51,978 nucleotides of DNA from Magnetococcales bacterium (GCA_015232865.1 JADFYU010000015.1:1-51978), one strand, 5' to 3'. Counted from the stretch's first letter, positions 34,842 to 44,540 are shown. The notes: a model not told the origin generated them from the letters alone. Made by a program: numbers and translations.

Positions 34842-36476
34842 TTATATGGTTTCCTGGATCATGTCGATGGCCCCGCACGGGCACTCGACCGCGCAAAGTC
34901 CACAGCCTTTACAATAATCATAATTGATTTTAAATCGCTTTCCCGGCCCCAGTTTGGTGATGGCATTATCCGGGCAGGCCCCATAGCAGTTGTCGCATTC
35001 AAAACAGTTTCCGCAGGAGAGACAGCGTCGGGCCTCGAAGAGGGCGTTGGATTCGTCCAGATTTCCAAGAACCTCTTCAAAGCCGGATTGCCGGCGAATC
35101 AGACTTAAAATCGGCTGTACGGTTTTGGGCGCATCGCTAAAATACCAGGTATTGAGGTTTTTGTACTCGGCCAGAGGTTTGTTGAATTTGGGCTGCAATG
35201 AAAAACCACGCAAAAAGGCGTTGATGTTTTGGGCCGCCTTTTTGCCGTGGCCTACCGCCACCGTAATGGTGCGCTCGCAAGGAACCATGTCTCCACCAGC
35301 AAAAATCATTTCGTGGCCGGTCTTCATGTTTTGATCGATCTGAACGTTGCCCTCAATGACCTTGACCCCCGGTATGGCACTCAAGCAGCAATCGGCATCC
35401 ACCAACTGCCCCAAGGCCATGATCAGGGTGTCCACCCTCATCGTTTCCATTTCTCCGGTGGGAAACGGTTTGTTGGTGTCGGTCAAGACCATCTGTTCGG
35501 TCTGCAGCGTGCCGTTTTCAATCTGTCGAATGACCCGCAGGCATTTAAGTTTGACCCCCTCTTCAAGGGCCTCCTTGATCTCAAATTTATGGGCCGGCAT
35601 CCGATCCTGAGAGCGACGATAGACGACCGTCACCTCTTTGGCTCCCAACCGAACGGCGGATCGGGCGGCATCGATGGCTACATTGCCACCGCCATAAACG
35701 GCGACCCGTTCACCGATGGTCAATTCCGTCTCCTGGGTCTCGACCTGTTTTAATAGTTTGATTGCATCCATGCAATCAATCGAGCCGTCCGTGGGTATAT
35801 CAAGTTGGCGGGCCTTTTGTGCACCGATGGCGGCAAAAACCGCATCAAATCTTCCTTTTTCAACTTGATGCAAAACATCCTTGATCGCTGTGTTCAGCCG
35901 AAACTCAACCCCCATATCCTCAATGCGTTTGATTTCCGCATCCAGGAATTTTCGAGGGAGACGATAACGGGGAATGCCATAGCGCAGGATGCCCCCGGCC
36001 ATGGGAGTCGCCTCGAATACAACAACCTGATGTCCGAGCAGGGTCAGATGATAGGCGGCGGAAAGTCCGCCCGGCCCAGAGCCGATGACCATGACCCGCT
36101 TGCCACTGGGCGGGACGTTTATTTCCACCTGCCAGCCGTTTTCAATGGCGAGATCTCCCAGAAACCGCTCGACGGCATGTATGCCCACCGTCTCATCCAG
36201 TTGGGCGCGATTACAACGGCTCTCACAGGTGTGATAACAGGCCCGGCCCATGATAGCAGGCAGAGGGTTGTTTTTCATGATCTCCTGCCAGGCCAGGTGA
36301 TAGTTTCCCTCTTCGGCGTGGAACAACCACTGCTGTATATTTTCTCCGGCAGGACAGGTTTGATTGCACGGGGGCATACGATCGACAAAAACCGGTTTTT
36401 TTGAGCGCCAGCTCCCCGTCAGATTCGAAAGGCTGGAGCCGACATCCAATGTGATGGCAAAAGGTTTGTCACTCAC
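34842..36476 (-). CDS. GltD/DsrL-like flavoprotein fused to ferredoxin, 2-oxoacid oxidoreductase operon
   Basis: A 544-residue iron-sulfur flavoprotein. The N-terminal part has Cys37 and Cys41 in PPCNQTCPAGE plus Cys80, Cys84 and Cys88 for a [4Fe-4S] cluster; FAD motif GSGPGG starts at 132; a second Rossmann fold has GGGNVAIDAAR; the C-terminus carries two ferredoxin motifs (CLSCGNCFECDNCYGACP and YCKGCGLCAVECP). The start is GTG overlapping the preceding stop by four bases. The same arrangement is found in DsrL, encoded 8 kb away. In this operon it replaces the small delta (ferredoxin) subunit and probably passes electrons between the 2-oxoacid enzyme and NAD(P)H or a soluble ferredoxin. Confidence 0.88.
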   Translation of the reverse strand: MSDKPFAITLDVGSSLSNLTGSWRSKKPVFVDRMPPCNQTCPAGENIQQWLFHAEEGNYHLAWQEIMKNNPLPAIMGRACYHTCESRCNRAQLDETVGIHAVERFLGDLAIENGWQVEINVPPSGKRVMVIGSGPGGLSAAYHLTLLGHQVVVFEATPMAGGILRYGIPRYRLPRKFLDAEIKRIEDMGVEFRLNTAIKDVLHQVEKGRFDAVFAAIGAQKARQLDIPTDGSIDCMDAIKLLKQVETQETELTIGERVAVYGGGNVAIDAARSAVRLGAKEVTVVYRRSQDRMPAHKFEIKEALEEGVKLKCLRVIRQIENGTLQTEQMVLTDTNKPFPTGEMETMRVDTLIMALGQLVDADCCLSAIPGVKVIEGNVQIDQNMKTGHEMIFAGGDMVPCERTITVAVGHGKKAAQNINAFLRGFSLQPKFNKPLAEYKNLNTWYFSDAPKTVQPILSLIRRQSGFEEVLGNLDESNALFEARRCLSCGNCFECDNCYGACPDNAITKLGPGKRFKINYDYCKGCGLCAVECPCGAIDMIQETI

Positions 36477-37498
36477 GAATTACTCTCCGTATCCAGCAGA
36501 TTGAACTGGGCGATGTTTTCATCGGCCATCGCTTGAATCGCTGCGATTTTCTGCCAATCTTCCGCTCCTTTTTTGAAAAGGTGGGAAAAGCGACGTTGCG
36601 TTTTTAAATATTTGTCAACTGGAACCTGCTGGCGAATCGGCAGCGTGCCGGTCACTTTGCCGTATTCCGCCTCAAACAGCGGAAAAATTCCGCATTTGAT
36701 GGCCAGCCGGGCAACATGGATGGTCTCTTCTGGTTTGGAGCCCCATCCCAGCGGGCAGGGGACAAAAATATGGATATACCGTGCCCCTTTGATGTTCATG
36801 GCCTTGGTGACTTTTTGTTCCAGATCATGAAGGGCGGCGACATTGGCGGTCGCAACATAGGGAATTTTGTGGGCCATGGCGATTTGAGGCAGGTTTTTGC
36901 CGGTGCCAAAGACGTTGCCCGGTTGATCACCGAGAATTGGGGTGGTTGCGGTTCGGGCGGTGGGGGGGGTCGCGCTGGAACGCTGGACGCCCGTATTCAT
37001 GTATCCTTCGTTGTCATAGCAGATATAGAGCACGTCGTCGTTGCGTTCAAACATGCCGGACAGACAGCCGAATCCGATATCCGTCGTGCCGCCGTCGCCC
37101 CCCTGGGCAATGGTTTTGACTGCCGTATGACCTTTTACCCGCATGGCGGCCGCCACACCCGTCGCCACCGCTGCGGCGTTACCAAACAGAGAGTGCAACC
37201 AGGGAATTTGCCAGGAGGTTTCCGGATAGGGCGTGGTAAACACCTCCAGACAACCGGTCGCATTCACGGCGATAACCTGATTCCGACTGGCGCGCATGGC
37301 TGCGTCAATGGCATAGCGAGCGCCCAAAGCCTCTCCACAGCCTTGGCAGGCCCGGTGGCCACAGGTCAGAGAGTTCTTTCGATCCATGCTGGCCTGTACC
37401 GAACGCTCTTTGACGTTCAACAGTCGGTTGCCGACCGTATAGGTGCCTTTTTGGTAGAATTTGACCCGTTGTTCGGTTTCCGGTTGCTTGTGCGCCAT
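36473..37498 (-). CDS. 2-oxoacid:acceptor oxidoreductase beta subunit
   Basis: The thiamine-diphosphate-binding subunit (341 residues). The TPP motif starts at GDGGTTDIG and ends at the DNEGYMNTG segment. Cysteines in CGHRACQGCG and NATGCLEV bind a [4Fe-4S] cluster, as in PorB. ATG 37498 has GAGAGG seven bases upstream and is favoured over an in-frame GTG at 37516. With the alpha and gamma subunits it makes or splits a 2-oxoacid using CoA and a low-potential electron carrier; pyruvate is most likely but branched-chain or 2-oxoglutarate substrates cannot be excluded. In autotrophs such enzymes run in the carboxylating direction. Confidence 0.92.
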   Translation of the reverse strand: MAHKQPETEQRVKFYQKGTYTVGNRLLNVKERSVQASMDRKNSLTCGHRACQGCGEALGARYAIDAAMRASRNQVIAVNATGCLEVFTTPYPETSWQIPWLHSLFGNAAAVATGVAAAMRVKGHTAVKTIAQGGDGGTTDIGFGCLSGMFERNDDVLYICYDNEGYMNTGVQRSSATPPTARTATTPILGDQPGNVFGTGKNLPQIAMAHKIPYVATANVAALHDLEQKVTKAMNIKGARYIHIFVPCPLGWGSKPEETIHVARLAIKCGIFPLFEAEYGKVTGTLPIRQQVPVDKYLKTQRRFSHLFKKGAEDWQKIAAIQAMADENIAQFNLLDTESNS

Positions 37499-37512
37499 GG
37501 TAGGCCTCTCTC

Positions 37513-38769
37513 TCACACGCCTGTGTCTTCGAGTCGTTTGCCAATATCCTTCAGAATATTTTCCGCAACAGGTCCGGAGCGACGTGCCGCTCTGGCTCGA
37601 TCCAACTCCCGCCGGATGATCTCCCAGTCAAGATCCAGAAAATGGGTCTCCTCGACCTTGTTCTGAAGTGCTTTTTCAAAGAGGGCGTGAAGTGATTTTT
37701 TGGTAATGGGTCGTCCGCCCAGTCCGGCGATGGCTGTCGTTACCGGTTGGGCCAACCCCCTCAACGCCATGCGGATGTTGGCGGACAGAATGCCGCCGAT
37801 TCCCACCGCCAGATTTTTTTCCAGGACGACGATCTGTTTGGCACTCACCAAAATCTCTTTTAACGCCTTCAAGGGAAATGGCCTGAAACAACAGATGGCC
37901 AGGGAACCAATGCTCACTCCCTCGGCACGCAGCTCATCGACGACATCTTTGATGGTTCCGTTTACAGAGCCTAAGGCGACGACAATCATTTCGGCTCCGT
38001 CGGTGTGATAGGGGTGGACCAAGCCGCCAGAATCCCTGCCGAATCTTTCCTTGAAGTCAGCACTGATTTCTGGAATCCGTTCCAGGGCGCGCATCTGTTT
38101 GTAGTGAGCCAGATACCGCACCTCTGCAAATGCTTCCGGTCCCACCATGGCGCCAATGGAGACTGGATCGGAAGGATCCAGTACCTGCATCGGTTCATAA
38201 GGGGGTAAGAAAGCGTCCACCTGCTCCTGGCGGGGCAGGTCCACCCGTTCGTAGGCATGGGTCAGGATGAACCCGTCCATGCAAACCATAACCGGACAAC
38301 CAATCTCTTCAGCAATCCTGAATGCCTGAATATGCAAATCCAGCGCCTCCTGGTTGGTCTCGGCGTAGAGTTGAATCCAGCCGGAATCACGCATGGACAT
38401 GCTGTCAGAGTGGTCGTTCCAAATGTTGATCGGCGCGCCAATGGCGCGATTGCCGATGGTCATGACGATCGGCAATCCCAGCCCTGAGGCGTTATAGACC
38501 GCTTCGGCCATGAACAACAATCCCTGGCTGGCCGTTGCCGTATAACTGCGTGCTCCGGCTGCCGAAGCGCCGATGGCAACACTGAGGGCGGCAAACTCCG
38601 ACTCAACGTTGATGAATTCACAGTTCTGTATCTGGCCGGTGCGTACCAACGCCCCCAAACCTTCGACAATATGGGTTTGCGGAGTGATCGGATAGGCGCA
38701 GATCACCTCGGGACGACAGAGGCCAATGGCTTCGGCTACGGCTTGAGATCCTTCAATCTGTTTTAGCAC
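37513..38769 (-). CDS. 2-oxoacid:acceptor oxidoreductase alpha subunit
   Basis: A 418-residue PorA-type subunit. The N-terminal PYR domain holds the conserved YPITPQTHIVEGLG, and the middle has the TASQGLLFMAEAVYNASG segment typical of PorA. Residues about 250-370 form the transketolase C-like domain. It starts with GTG preceded by GAGAGG and overlaps the gamma gene by seven bases. The beta gene begins 14 bases after its stop. Confidence 0.93.
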   Translation of the reverse strand: MLKQIEGSQAVAEAIGLCRPEVICAYPITPQTHIVEGLGALVRTGQIQNCEFINVESEFAALSVAIGASAAGARSYTATASQGLLFMAEAVYNASGLGLPIVMTIGNRAIGAPINIWNDHSDSMSMRDSGWIQLYAETNQEALDLHIQAFRIAEEIGCPVMVCMDGFILTHAYERVDLPRQEQVDAFLPPYEPMQVLDPSDPVSIGAMVGPEAFAEVRYLAHYKQMRALERIPEISADFKERFGRDSGGLVHPYHTDGAEMIVVALGSVNGTIKDVVDELRAEGVSIGSLAICCFRPFPLKALKEILVSAKQIVVLEKNLAVGIGGILSANIRMALRGLAQPVTTAIAGLGGRPITKKSLHALFEKALQNKVEETHFLDLDWEIIRRELDRARAARRSGPVAENILKDIGKRLEDTGV

Positions 38770-39353
38770 GACGCCTCTCCATCCGACTTGGCAAACTGGG
38801 TGTTGGCAAACTCATAAGCCAGTTTGACAACGGTAATATTGGCCTCCGCAACCCGGCCACTGAATTTTTGTTTGATGGCTCGAATCACCGAATCTTGGGA
38901 AATGATACCGGTCATGGCGGCCAAACCGCCCAGAAGTGCGGCATTGGGAACCGGCCGGCCAATATGTTCCAAGGCCAACTCCGTGGCGGGAACCCGACCG
39001 ACCTTCTCTGGAGAAAATTTTTTGACAAAATCATCAATACCCAACTCCTTGAAGCTCTGGGTTGAGTTGATGAGAAGATAACCGTCGGTTTTCAATCCGG
39101 CAAAGACGTTGACCGAGTTCAGCAGAGTCGGGTCTTGAATGATCACCGCATCCGGTTCTCCAATTGGCTCACGCAGTCGAATCTCCTTGTCGTCAATCCG
39201 ACAATAAGAGATGACCGGGGCCCCCATGCGCTCCGAACCGAAACTGGGAAATGCCTGCGCAAAACGACCCTCTAAAAAAGCGGCAACGGAAAGCATTTCT
39301 GCGGCTGTCACAACCCCCTGACCTCCCCGTCCATGAAAACGAATTTGAAACAT
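38763..39353 (-). CDS. 2-oxoacid:acceptor oxidoreductase gamma subunit
   Basis: A 196-residue PorC-type subunit, first gene of the operon. FHGRGGQGVVTAAEML is the family's N-terminal signature, followed by SFGSERMGAPV. The gene starts 7 bases after AAGGG. Gamma-first order, with alpha and beta next and a flavoprotein in last place, is consistent with a single operon from 39353 to 34842. Confidence 0.93.
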   Translation of the reverse strand: MFQIRFHGRGGQGVVTAAEMLSVAAFLEGRFAQAFPSFGSERMGAPVISYCRIDDKEIRLREPIGEPDAVIIQDPTLLNSVNVFAGLKTDGYLLINSTQSFKELGIDDFVKKFSPEKVGRVPATELALEHIGRPVPNAALLGGLAAMTGIISQDSVIRAIKQKFSGRVAEANITVVKLAYEFANTQFAKSDGEASC

Positions 39354-39683
39354 AAGGTGCCCTTCAATAACATTGGAATTGCGTATGTTTTGAATTTGAA
39401 CCTAAATAATAACAAGAACGATTACATGATCTCAGGCGACCGGAATAAAAAAACCGGATGAATGCCAGGCAACCAGAACGTCGGTTCACTCAGGGTTCAT
39501 TCCAAAACTATAGAATAGTCATCACATAGTCAATATTATAATGTTATTAAAATTTTCTATCCACATAAATATAGTGAAAACAGTTTATTCATACTAATAT
39601 TTGATGTGGTATTTGGGTAAAAAAAGGGGGGAAAGCTCCCCCCTTTGCTCGTAAACGTCGGCCAAGAAAGGGGGGAGGGGCGG
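39354..39683. other. Intergenic region before the 2-oxoacid operon
   Basis: This 330-base stretch contains the tpx terminator at 39623-39646 and, nearer 39354-39580, AT-rich sequence that should hold the operon's promoter. No gene or known repeat is seen. Confidence 0.5.
39623..39646 (-). terminator. Terminator after tpx
   Basis: AAAGGGGGGA (39623-39632) and TCCCCCCTTT (39637-39646) form a perfect 10-bp stem with a 4-base loop. Read on the - strand it ends in a run of T, as a terminator for tpx should. Confidence 0.9.
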
Positions 39684-40184
39684 TCAGTCGAGTGCTTTGA
39701 TGACGGCGTCGTAGTCTGGTTCTTCAACGATCTCAGGAGAGAGTTGCGTGTAGGTGATGACACCATTACCATCGATGATGATGACGGCTCGGGCGAACAG
39801 ACCGGCCAGGGGGCCGTCAACGATGCGTACGCCGTAGAATTCACCAAAGGCCTTGGAGCGCATTTCGCAGACGGAAATGACATCTTCCAGACCTTCCGCG
39901 CCACAGAAACGGCTATGAGCAAAGGGGAGATCCATGGAGACGCAGAGGACAACCGTGTTATCCCGTTTTGCAATCTCCTGGTTGAAATAGCGGACAGAAG
40001 CGGCGCAAACCGGCGTGTCGATGCTTGGGAAAATATTCAGAACGATGGTTTTCCCTGCAAAATCTTTTAAACCGACATCGGAAAGATCGGTTTTGGTCAA
40101 TTTAAAATCCGCCGCTTTGGTGCCGACTGCGGGCAGCGAATCACATGTGTTGATGGGGTTACCTTTTAACTTGATTTGTGCCAT
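39684..40184 (-). CDS. tpx: Tpx, thiol peroxidase
   Basis: A 166-residue atypical 2-Cys peroxiredoxin that reduces hydrogen and organic peroxides using thioredoxin. The peroxidatic Cys60 is in SIDTPVC and the resolving Cys94 in SRFCGAEGL. The start at 40184 gives the normal family length; the frame is open for 24 more codons upstream but these are not conserved in type. It is a single-gene unit closed by its own terminator, next to yaaA, another peroxide-stress gene. Confidence 0.96.
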   Translation of the reverse strand: MAQIKLKGNPINTCDSLPAVGTKAADFKLTKTDLSDVGLKDFAGKTIVLNIFPSIDTPVCAASVRYFNQEIAKRDNTVVLCVSMDLPFAHSRFCGAEGLEDVISVCEMRSKAFGEFYGVRIVDGPLAGLFARAVIIIDGNGVITYTQLSPEIVEEPDYDAVIKALD

Positions 40185-40299
40185 GGTTGTAAAAACTCCC
40201 GTAAATGTTAAGTGGTTTAATCGTTTTTTCCTCGGCCCTGAACACCCTGCCGACAACTAGCTGTTTATACGATTAACTCAACTACTGGAAATGGTTGAG

Positions 40300-41073
40300 T
40301 TAATCGTCACAAACAAAAACCCATTGCTGCCGGTTTGAGAGTTCCGACTGGTAGACGTATCCATCTTCATTGAACTGTTTGAGTGGCTCTGGTGTCGTCA
40401 ATTTGTTGCGAATGATATATCGGGCCATTTTTCCTCTGGCCCGCTTGGCTTTAATGCCGATAACCTGCAACTTGCCGTTGCGGTTATCCTTGAATACCGG
40501 GGTTAACAGTTGGCTGTCCAATTTGTCGGTACGAACCACCTTGAAATACTCCTGGGAGGCCAGGTTGATCAGCCAATTGTCGGGTTTGTGTTCCAGTATT
40601 CGGTTGATCTCTTCAGTGATTTGTTCTCCCCAATAGGCGTAAAGGGTTGCCCCTATTGGATTTTGAAGACGGGTGCCCATCTCCAGTCTGTGGGGTTGAA
40701 TCAAGTCCAACGGTGATAACAATCCGTACAGACCGGAAAGAATAGCCAAGTGGTCATGACAAAATTCCCACTCCTGTTTTGAAAATGAGTGGCTATCCAG
40801 GCCGATATAGGTGTCTCCGTCAAAAACCAACCCGGCTTGTGTTGCGTTCTCCAGGGTGTGCGGAAATGAAAAATCTTGATTGCGTTGGACATTCAACTCA
40901 GCCAATTTTGAGCTGATATGCATCAGCTTCATCAATGCTTCGGCATCCATTTTTGATAAAAGTTTCATCAACCCCGTCGTTTTAGAGATAAAACGGGGTT
41001 GACGGCTCGGTAACGTAGGAGACAGCGGTGACGCCGTTTGTTTTTTTGCCGGAGAAAGAAGGGTCAGCATCAT
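40300..41073 (-). CDS. yaaA: YaaA family peroxide-stress protein
   Basis: A 257-residue DUF328 protein. The family motifs LLSPAKK at the N-terminus, SGLYGLLSPLDLIQPHRLEMG in the middle, and NLASQEYF are present. In E. coli YaaA lowers intracellular free iron and limits Fenton damage during peroxide stress; it also binds DNA. The start overlaps the stop of the upstream DUF423 gene (ATGA). Length matches the family. Confidence 0.95.
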   Translation of the reverse strand: MMLTLLSPAKKQTASPLSPTLPSRQPRFISKTTGLMKLLSKMDAEALMKLMHISSKLAELNVQRNQDFSFPHTLENATQAGLVFDGDTYIGLDSHSFSKQEWEFCHDHLAILSGLYGLLSPLDLIQPHRLEMGTRLQNPIGATLYAYWGEQITEEINRILEHKPDNWLINLASQEYFKVVRTDKLDSQLLTPVFKDNRNGKLQVIGIKAKRARGKMARYIIRNKLTTPEPLKQFNEDGYVYQSELSNRQQWVFVCDD

Positions 41074-41453
41074 GATGGAGAATCCGTTCCAAAGCCGGCC
41101 CAGGCCAGCAACAACCACGCGAACAGGAGGGTCAGACCGCCAAACGGGGTTAGCCAGGCCAAAAAAGAGAGTTTGGTCAACGCAAAAAGATAGAGGCTTC
41201 CGGAGAAAAGCATGATACCGATGAGCATGACCCATCCTGCTCGAAAAAAGGGGGGGGTCATGGGAAAAAATCGGCAGCACAAGCCAATCAGGATCAATCC
41301 CAAGCCATGGCTCATTTGGTAGTGACTGGCCGTTTGAAAAATGTCAAAGGCCTGCTCGCCAAAATTTGAACGAACGCCATGTTTGCCAATAGCCCCCAAG
41401 CCGACGGCCAAAAAACAGTTGAGAGCGCCGGCCATGATGAAAAAGCGGGTCAT
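41070..41453 (-). CDS. DUF423 membrane protein
   Basis: A 127-residue protein with four hydrophobic segments and the family segments ALNCFLAVGLGAIGKHG and SHYQMSHGLGLI. It belongs to DUF423 (E. coli YgdD), whose function is unknown. The ATG at 41453 is preferred to a TTG at 41459. It overlaps yaaA and follows the zinc-ribbon gene closely. Confidence 0.9.
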   Translation of the reverse strand: MTRFFIMAGALNCFLAVGLGAIGKHGVRSNFGEQAFDIFQTASHYQMSHGLGLILIGLCCRFFPMTPPFFRAGWVMLIGIMLFSGSLYLFALTKLSFLAWLTPFGGLTLLFAWLLLAWAGFGTDSPS

Positions 41454-41459
41454 GGGCAA

Positions 41460-41687
41460 TCAACCTTTGGCAAATTTATGCATCTTGCCACAGTCCGGGC
41501 AGGTCCAGTCCCAGGTGCTGATGCCAATGACGCTAATTTTTTTTGCCTGGTCCAAACAGTCGGTACAAAAAGCGAACCCACAGTCACAGCTCCAGGTAAA
41601 TCCTTTTGTTTCCTTGCAGATAAAGCAAGGATTGAATGACTTTATAGGCTGTTTTTTGGCACGATTGTTACGAAATAAAGGCTCCAT
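41460..41687 (-). CDS. Small cysteine-rich, probable zinc-binding protein
   Basis: A 75-residue basic protein with eight cysteines in pairs: CFIC, CDC, CTDC and CPDC. The spacing suggests a treble-clef or RING-like double zinc site. I do not recognise the family. ATG 41687 follows AAGAGA. It is first in the unit with the DUF423 gene and yaaA (six bases to the next start), which hints at a role in the same stress unit. Confidence 0.65.
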   Translation of the reverse strand: MEPLFRNNRAKKQPIKSFNPCFICKETKGFTWSCDCGFAFCTDCLDQAKKISVIGISTWDWTCPDCGKMHKFAKG

Positions 41688-42203
41688 ATGGTCTCTTATT
41701 AATTCAGCAGGGCGATTTTGTGGAAAAATTCCGTTTTCAAATATGAAATTTTCAGTTAAAATTCTGGGAGAGTAAGTGGTTGAACAGAAAGGCTGATGAC
41801 ATATTAAAAGCACAAGTGTTGCTGTACCGTCAACTCCATTATGTGATAATTAAGTGCTTTCTCTTCAGAGAAAAAAGGTGTATGATGCCGGGGCAAAATT
41901 AGGAACCCTTTGTTTTTACTTGTTAAAGGTCTGATGTGCAAATCTTTGTCGAGTGTTTGTGCGGAACTCTTTGCAAGCTCACGGGGTCAAAGCATTGGTC
42001 GGACAAAGGTTTGTGATTCTGTTTGAAGCAAGAGGAATTTTCCCCGATTACTGGCGAAAAATGGGGAGGGATGATAGAATGACCATTGGAGCTAACTGGC
42101 TGTAATGGTTATATTTTTAGACAGAATATTAAGAATTTAATAATGTTCTAATTATGTTAATTTACGAGTTGCAAAACTTATTGTGCTAGAAACGGAGATT
42201 GTT
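41688..42203. other. Divergent region upstream of dsrA, no gene seen
   Basis: This 516-base, AT-rich gap must carry promoters for dsrA and for the divergent zinc-ribbon unit. Short inverted repeats are present (CTCTTCAGAG near 41862-41871; TATTA and TAATA around 42126-42145), none of them convincing as an operator. No gene of any size with a ribosome site was found. A sigma-54 promoter was looked for and not seen. Confidence 0.5.
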
Positions 42204-43439
42204 ATGTCCAAAAATGAAGATTCGGGAAAAACACTCAACCCTACCCCCATACTGGATGAATTGGAATCTGGAAGATGGCCCAGCTTCATCTCCGGTTATA
42301 AAGAGTGGATCAAACAGAGCGGAAATACCATGACCCGTGGTGTTTTGGATCAGCTACAGTACTCTTACGAGACCAAGATGGGCTATTGGAAGGGCGGCGT
42401 GGTTGGCGTCCATGGATATGGTGCCGGCATTATCAGTCGTTACTCCATGATTCCAGATAAGTTTCCAGAAGCTAAAGAGTTCCACACCATGCGGATTCAG
42501 CCTGCTCCTGGCCTTCACTACACGACAAAGGCTCTGCGTGAAATTCTGGATATTTGGGAGAAATACGGCTCTGGACTGCTCTCCATGCACGGTCAAACCG
42601 GAAACCTTCAGCTTCAGGGAATCGGCCAGGACAACGTCCAGGAGTGCTTCGATGAGTTGAATAAAGCTGGTTGGGATCTCGGTGGAGCGGGTGCCTGTGT
42701 TCGTACCGGTGCTTCGTGTGTCGGTCCGGCTCGTTGTGAAATGGCGTGTTACGACTCACTCAACGCCCACTACCAGGTGCTCTCCTATTTTACGGACCTG
42801 ATTCACCGTCCGCAGCTTCCCTACAAAGCCAAGTTTAAATTTTCCGGCTGTCCCAACGACTGCTCCAACAGCATCCAGCGTGCGGACTATGCTGTCATCG
42901 GCACCTGGAAAGATGACATCCAAATGGATGAAGCCGAAGTTCAAGCCTTCATCGACCGGAAAGGTATTGACTACATTGTCAATAACATCATTACCCGTTG
43001 CCCGACCAATGCGATCTCCCTGAAAGAGGGTAAAATGGTCATTGACAACTCCGACTGCGTCCGTTGCATGCACTGTATCAATGTCATGCCGAAAGCACTT
43101 TCTCCTGGTAAAGAGAGAGGTATTACACTGCTTGTTGGCGGAAAAGGCCATCTGAAAGTGGGTAATATGTTGGGTTCCGTCATGATTCCTTTCCTTAAAC
43201 TGGAAACCCAAGAAGATATGGACGCCTTCATCGACATCATCGACGGCATGATCGATTGGTGGTCGGAAGAGGCCCTGGACCACGAGCGTATCGGCGAGTG
43301 TATTGAACGTGTTGGTATGGTTGCCTTCCTGGAAGCGACCGGTCTGGAGACCACCATCGACATGGTTGCGCATCCGAGGGACAATCCGTACTTCAAAGCC
43401 GCTCATGATCATAAACCACAAGTCGAATCCATTGCCTGA
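42204..43439 (+). CDS. dsrA: DsrA, dissimilatory sulfite reductase alpha
   Basis: A 411-residue subunit of the sirohaem enzyme that interconverts sulfite and a sulfide bound to DsrC. The sirohaem-[4Fe-4S] cysteines are visible: Cys172 and Cys178 (CX5C), and Cys216 and Cys220 in SGCPNDC. A ferredoxin domain follows with Cys266-Pro and Cys285, Cys288, Cys291; the usual fourth residue pattern is CINVMPKAL. The start at 42204 follows CGGAG by 7 bases. dsrB starts 27 bases after the stop. With dsrL in the operon it is likely to act in sulfur oxidation, but the sequence alone does not decide direction. Confidence 0.96.
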   Translation: MSKNEDSGKTLNPTPILDELESGRWPSFISGYKEWIKQSGNTMTRGVLDQLQYSYETKMGYWKGGVVGVHGYGAGIISRYSMIPDKFPEAKEFHTMRIQPAPGLHYTTKALREILDIWEKYGSGLLSMHGQTGNLQLQGIGQDNVQECFDELNKAGWDLGGAGACVRTGASCVGPARCEMACYDSLNAHYQVLSYFTDLIHRPQLPYKAKFKFSGCPNDCSNSIQRADYAVIGTWKDDIQMDEAEVQAFIDRKGIDYIVNNIITRCPTNAISLKEGKMVIDNSDCVRCMHCINVMPKALSPGKERGITLLVGGKGHLKVGNMLGSVMIPFLKLETQEDMDAFIDIIDGMIDWWSEEALDHERIGECIERVGMVAFLEATGLETTIDMVAHPRDNPYFKAAHDHKPQVESIA

Positions 43440-43466
43440 TTCGGGCATTTTTGAGGGAGAAATTTA

Positions 43467-44540
43467 ATGGAAAAAAGAACCTATAAAACCGAAGAGAGCG
43501 GTGTGCGCCATCACATGGATCTGCTGCATCCGGTTTCTCAAAAAAACTATGGCAAATGGAGCTATCACGAGCGGCCCCGTCCCGGTGTTCTGAAGCACGT
43601 TGCCCTGAGTGGTGACGTACTTTACACCGTTCGTGCCGGTACGCATCGTCAGGTCACTATTCCCATCGTTCGTCGTCTGTGTGATTTGGCTGATAAATAT
43701 TCAGACGGATATTTGCGCTGGACCATCCGTAACAACGTCGAATTCATGACCCCCAACGAAGCGAATGTCGCTCCATTGGTCAAAGAACTTGAAGCTTTGG
43801 GTCATCCGGTCGGCGGAACGGGTAACTCCGTTTCAGCCATTGCCCATACGCAAGGTTGGTTGCACTGCGACATTCCGGCTACTGACGCTTCCGGCGTCGC
43901 CAAAAGCGTCATGGATGCGCTCTACGACGATTTTGTCAAAGAAGAGATGCCAAACCGGGTTCGTCTGGCTACCTCCTGCTGCGAAATCAACTGTGGTGGA
44001 CAGGCGGATATTGCCATCGTCGTTCAACACACCCGGCCTCCTCGGATCAATCATAGCATTCTCAAAGATATCTGCGAGATGCCAAGCACGGTTGCCCGTT
44101 GCCCGGTTGCCGCCATTCGTCCCACTACCGTCAACGGCAAAGCCTCGTTGATGGTCGTAGAAGAGAAGTGCATCTACTGCGGTGCCTGTTTCGGTGCTTG
44201 CCCCGCCATGGAGATCAACCATCCAGACCATTCCAAATTTGCCGTTTGGGTGGGTGGTAAAAACTCCAATGCTCGCTCCAAGCCCAGTAATATGCGTCTG
44301 GTTTGCCATGGCTTGGAAAATAATCCGCCCCGTTGGCCGGAAGTGACCCAGGTTTTGCGCAATATTCTTGGCGCATACAAAAAAGGTGGGCGTGAGTGGG
44401 AGCGTATGGGTGAATGGATTGATCGCATTGGCTGGAAACGTTTCTTCGAAGAGACGGGTCTACCTTTCGATAAATATATGATCGACTCCTATCGTCACTC
44501 TCGGACCTCGTTCAACCAATCGGCCCATATCCGATTCTAG
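43467..44540 (+). CDS. dsrB: DsrB, dissimilatory sulfite reductase beta
   Basis: A 357-residue partner of DsrA. CCEINCGG (Cys171, Cys172, Cys176) is the DsrB cluster motif, and IYCGACFGACPAMEI (about 233-247) belongs to its ferredoxin domain. The paired alpha and beta subunits form an alpha2-beta2 enzyme. GAGGGAG lies just before the ATG. Confidence 0.96.
   Translation: MEKRTYKTEESGVRHHMDLLHPVSQKNYGKWSYHERPRPGVLKHVALSGDVLYTVRAGTHRQVTIPIVRRLCDLADKYSDGYLRWTIRNNVEFMTPNEANVAPLVKELEALGHPVGGTGNSVSAIAHTQGWLHCDIPATDASGVAKSVMDALYDDFVKEEMPNRVRLATSCCEINCGGQADIAIVVQHTRPPRINHSILKDICEMPSTVARCPVAAIRPTTVNGKASLMVVEEKCIYCGACFGACPAMEINHPDHSKFAVWVGGKNSNARSKPSNMRLVCHGLENNPPRWPEVTQVLRNILGAYKKGGREWERMGEWIDRIGWKRFFEETGLPFDKYMIDSYRHSRTSFNQSAHIRF

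Noticed and set aside
36716..37666. 316-codon open frame on the + strand
   Set aside because: It is antisense to the beta and alpha subunit genes of the 2-oxoacid oxidoreductase, which are well supported.
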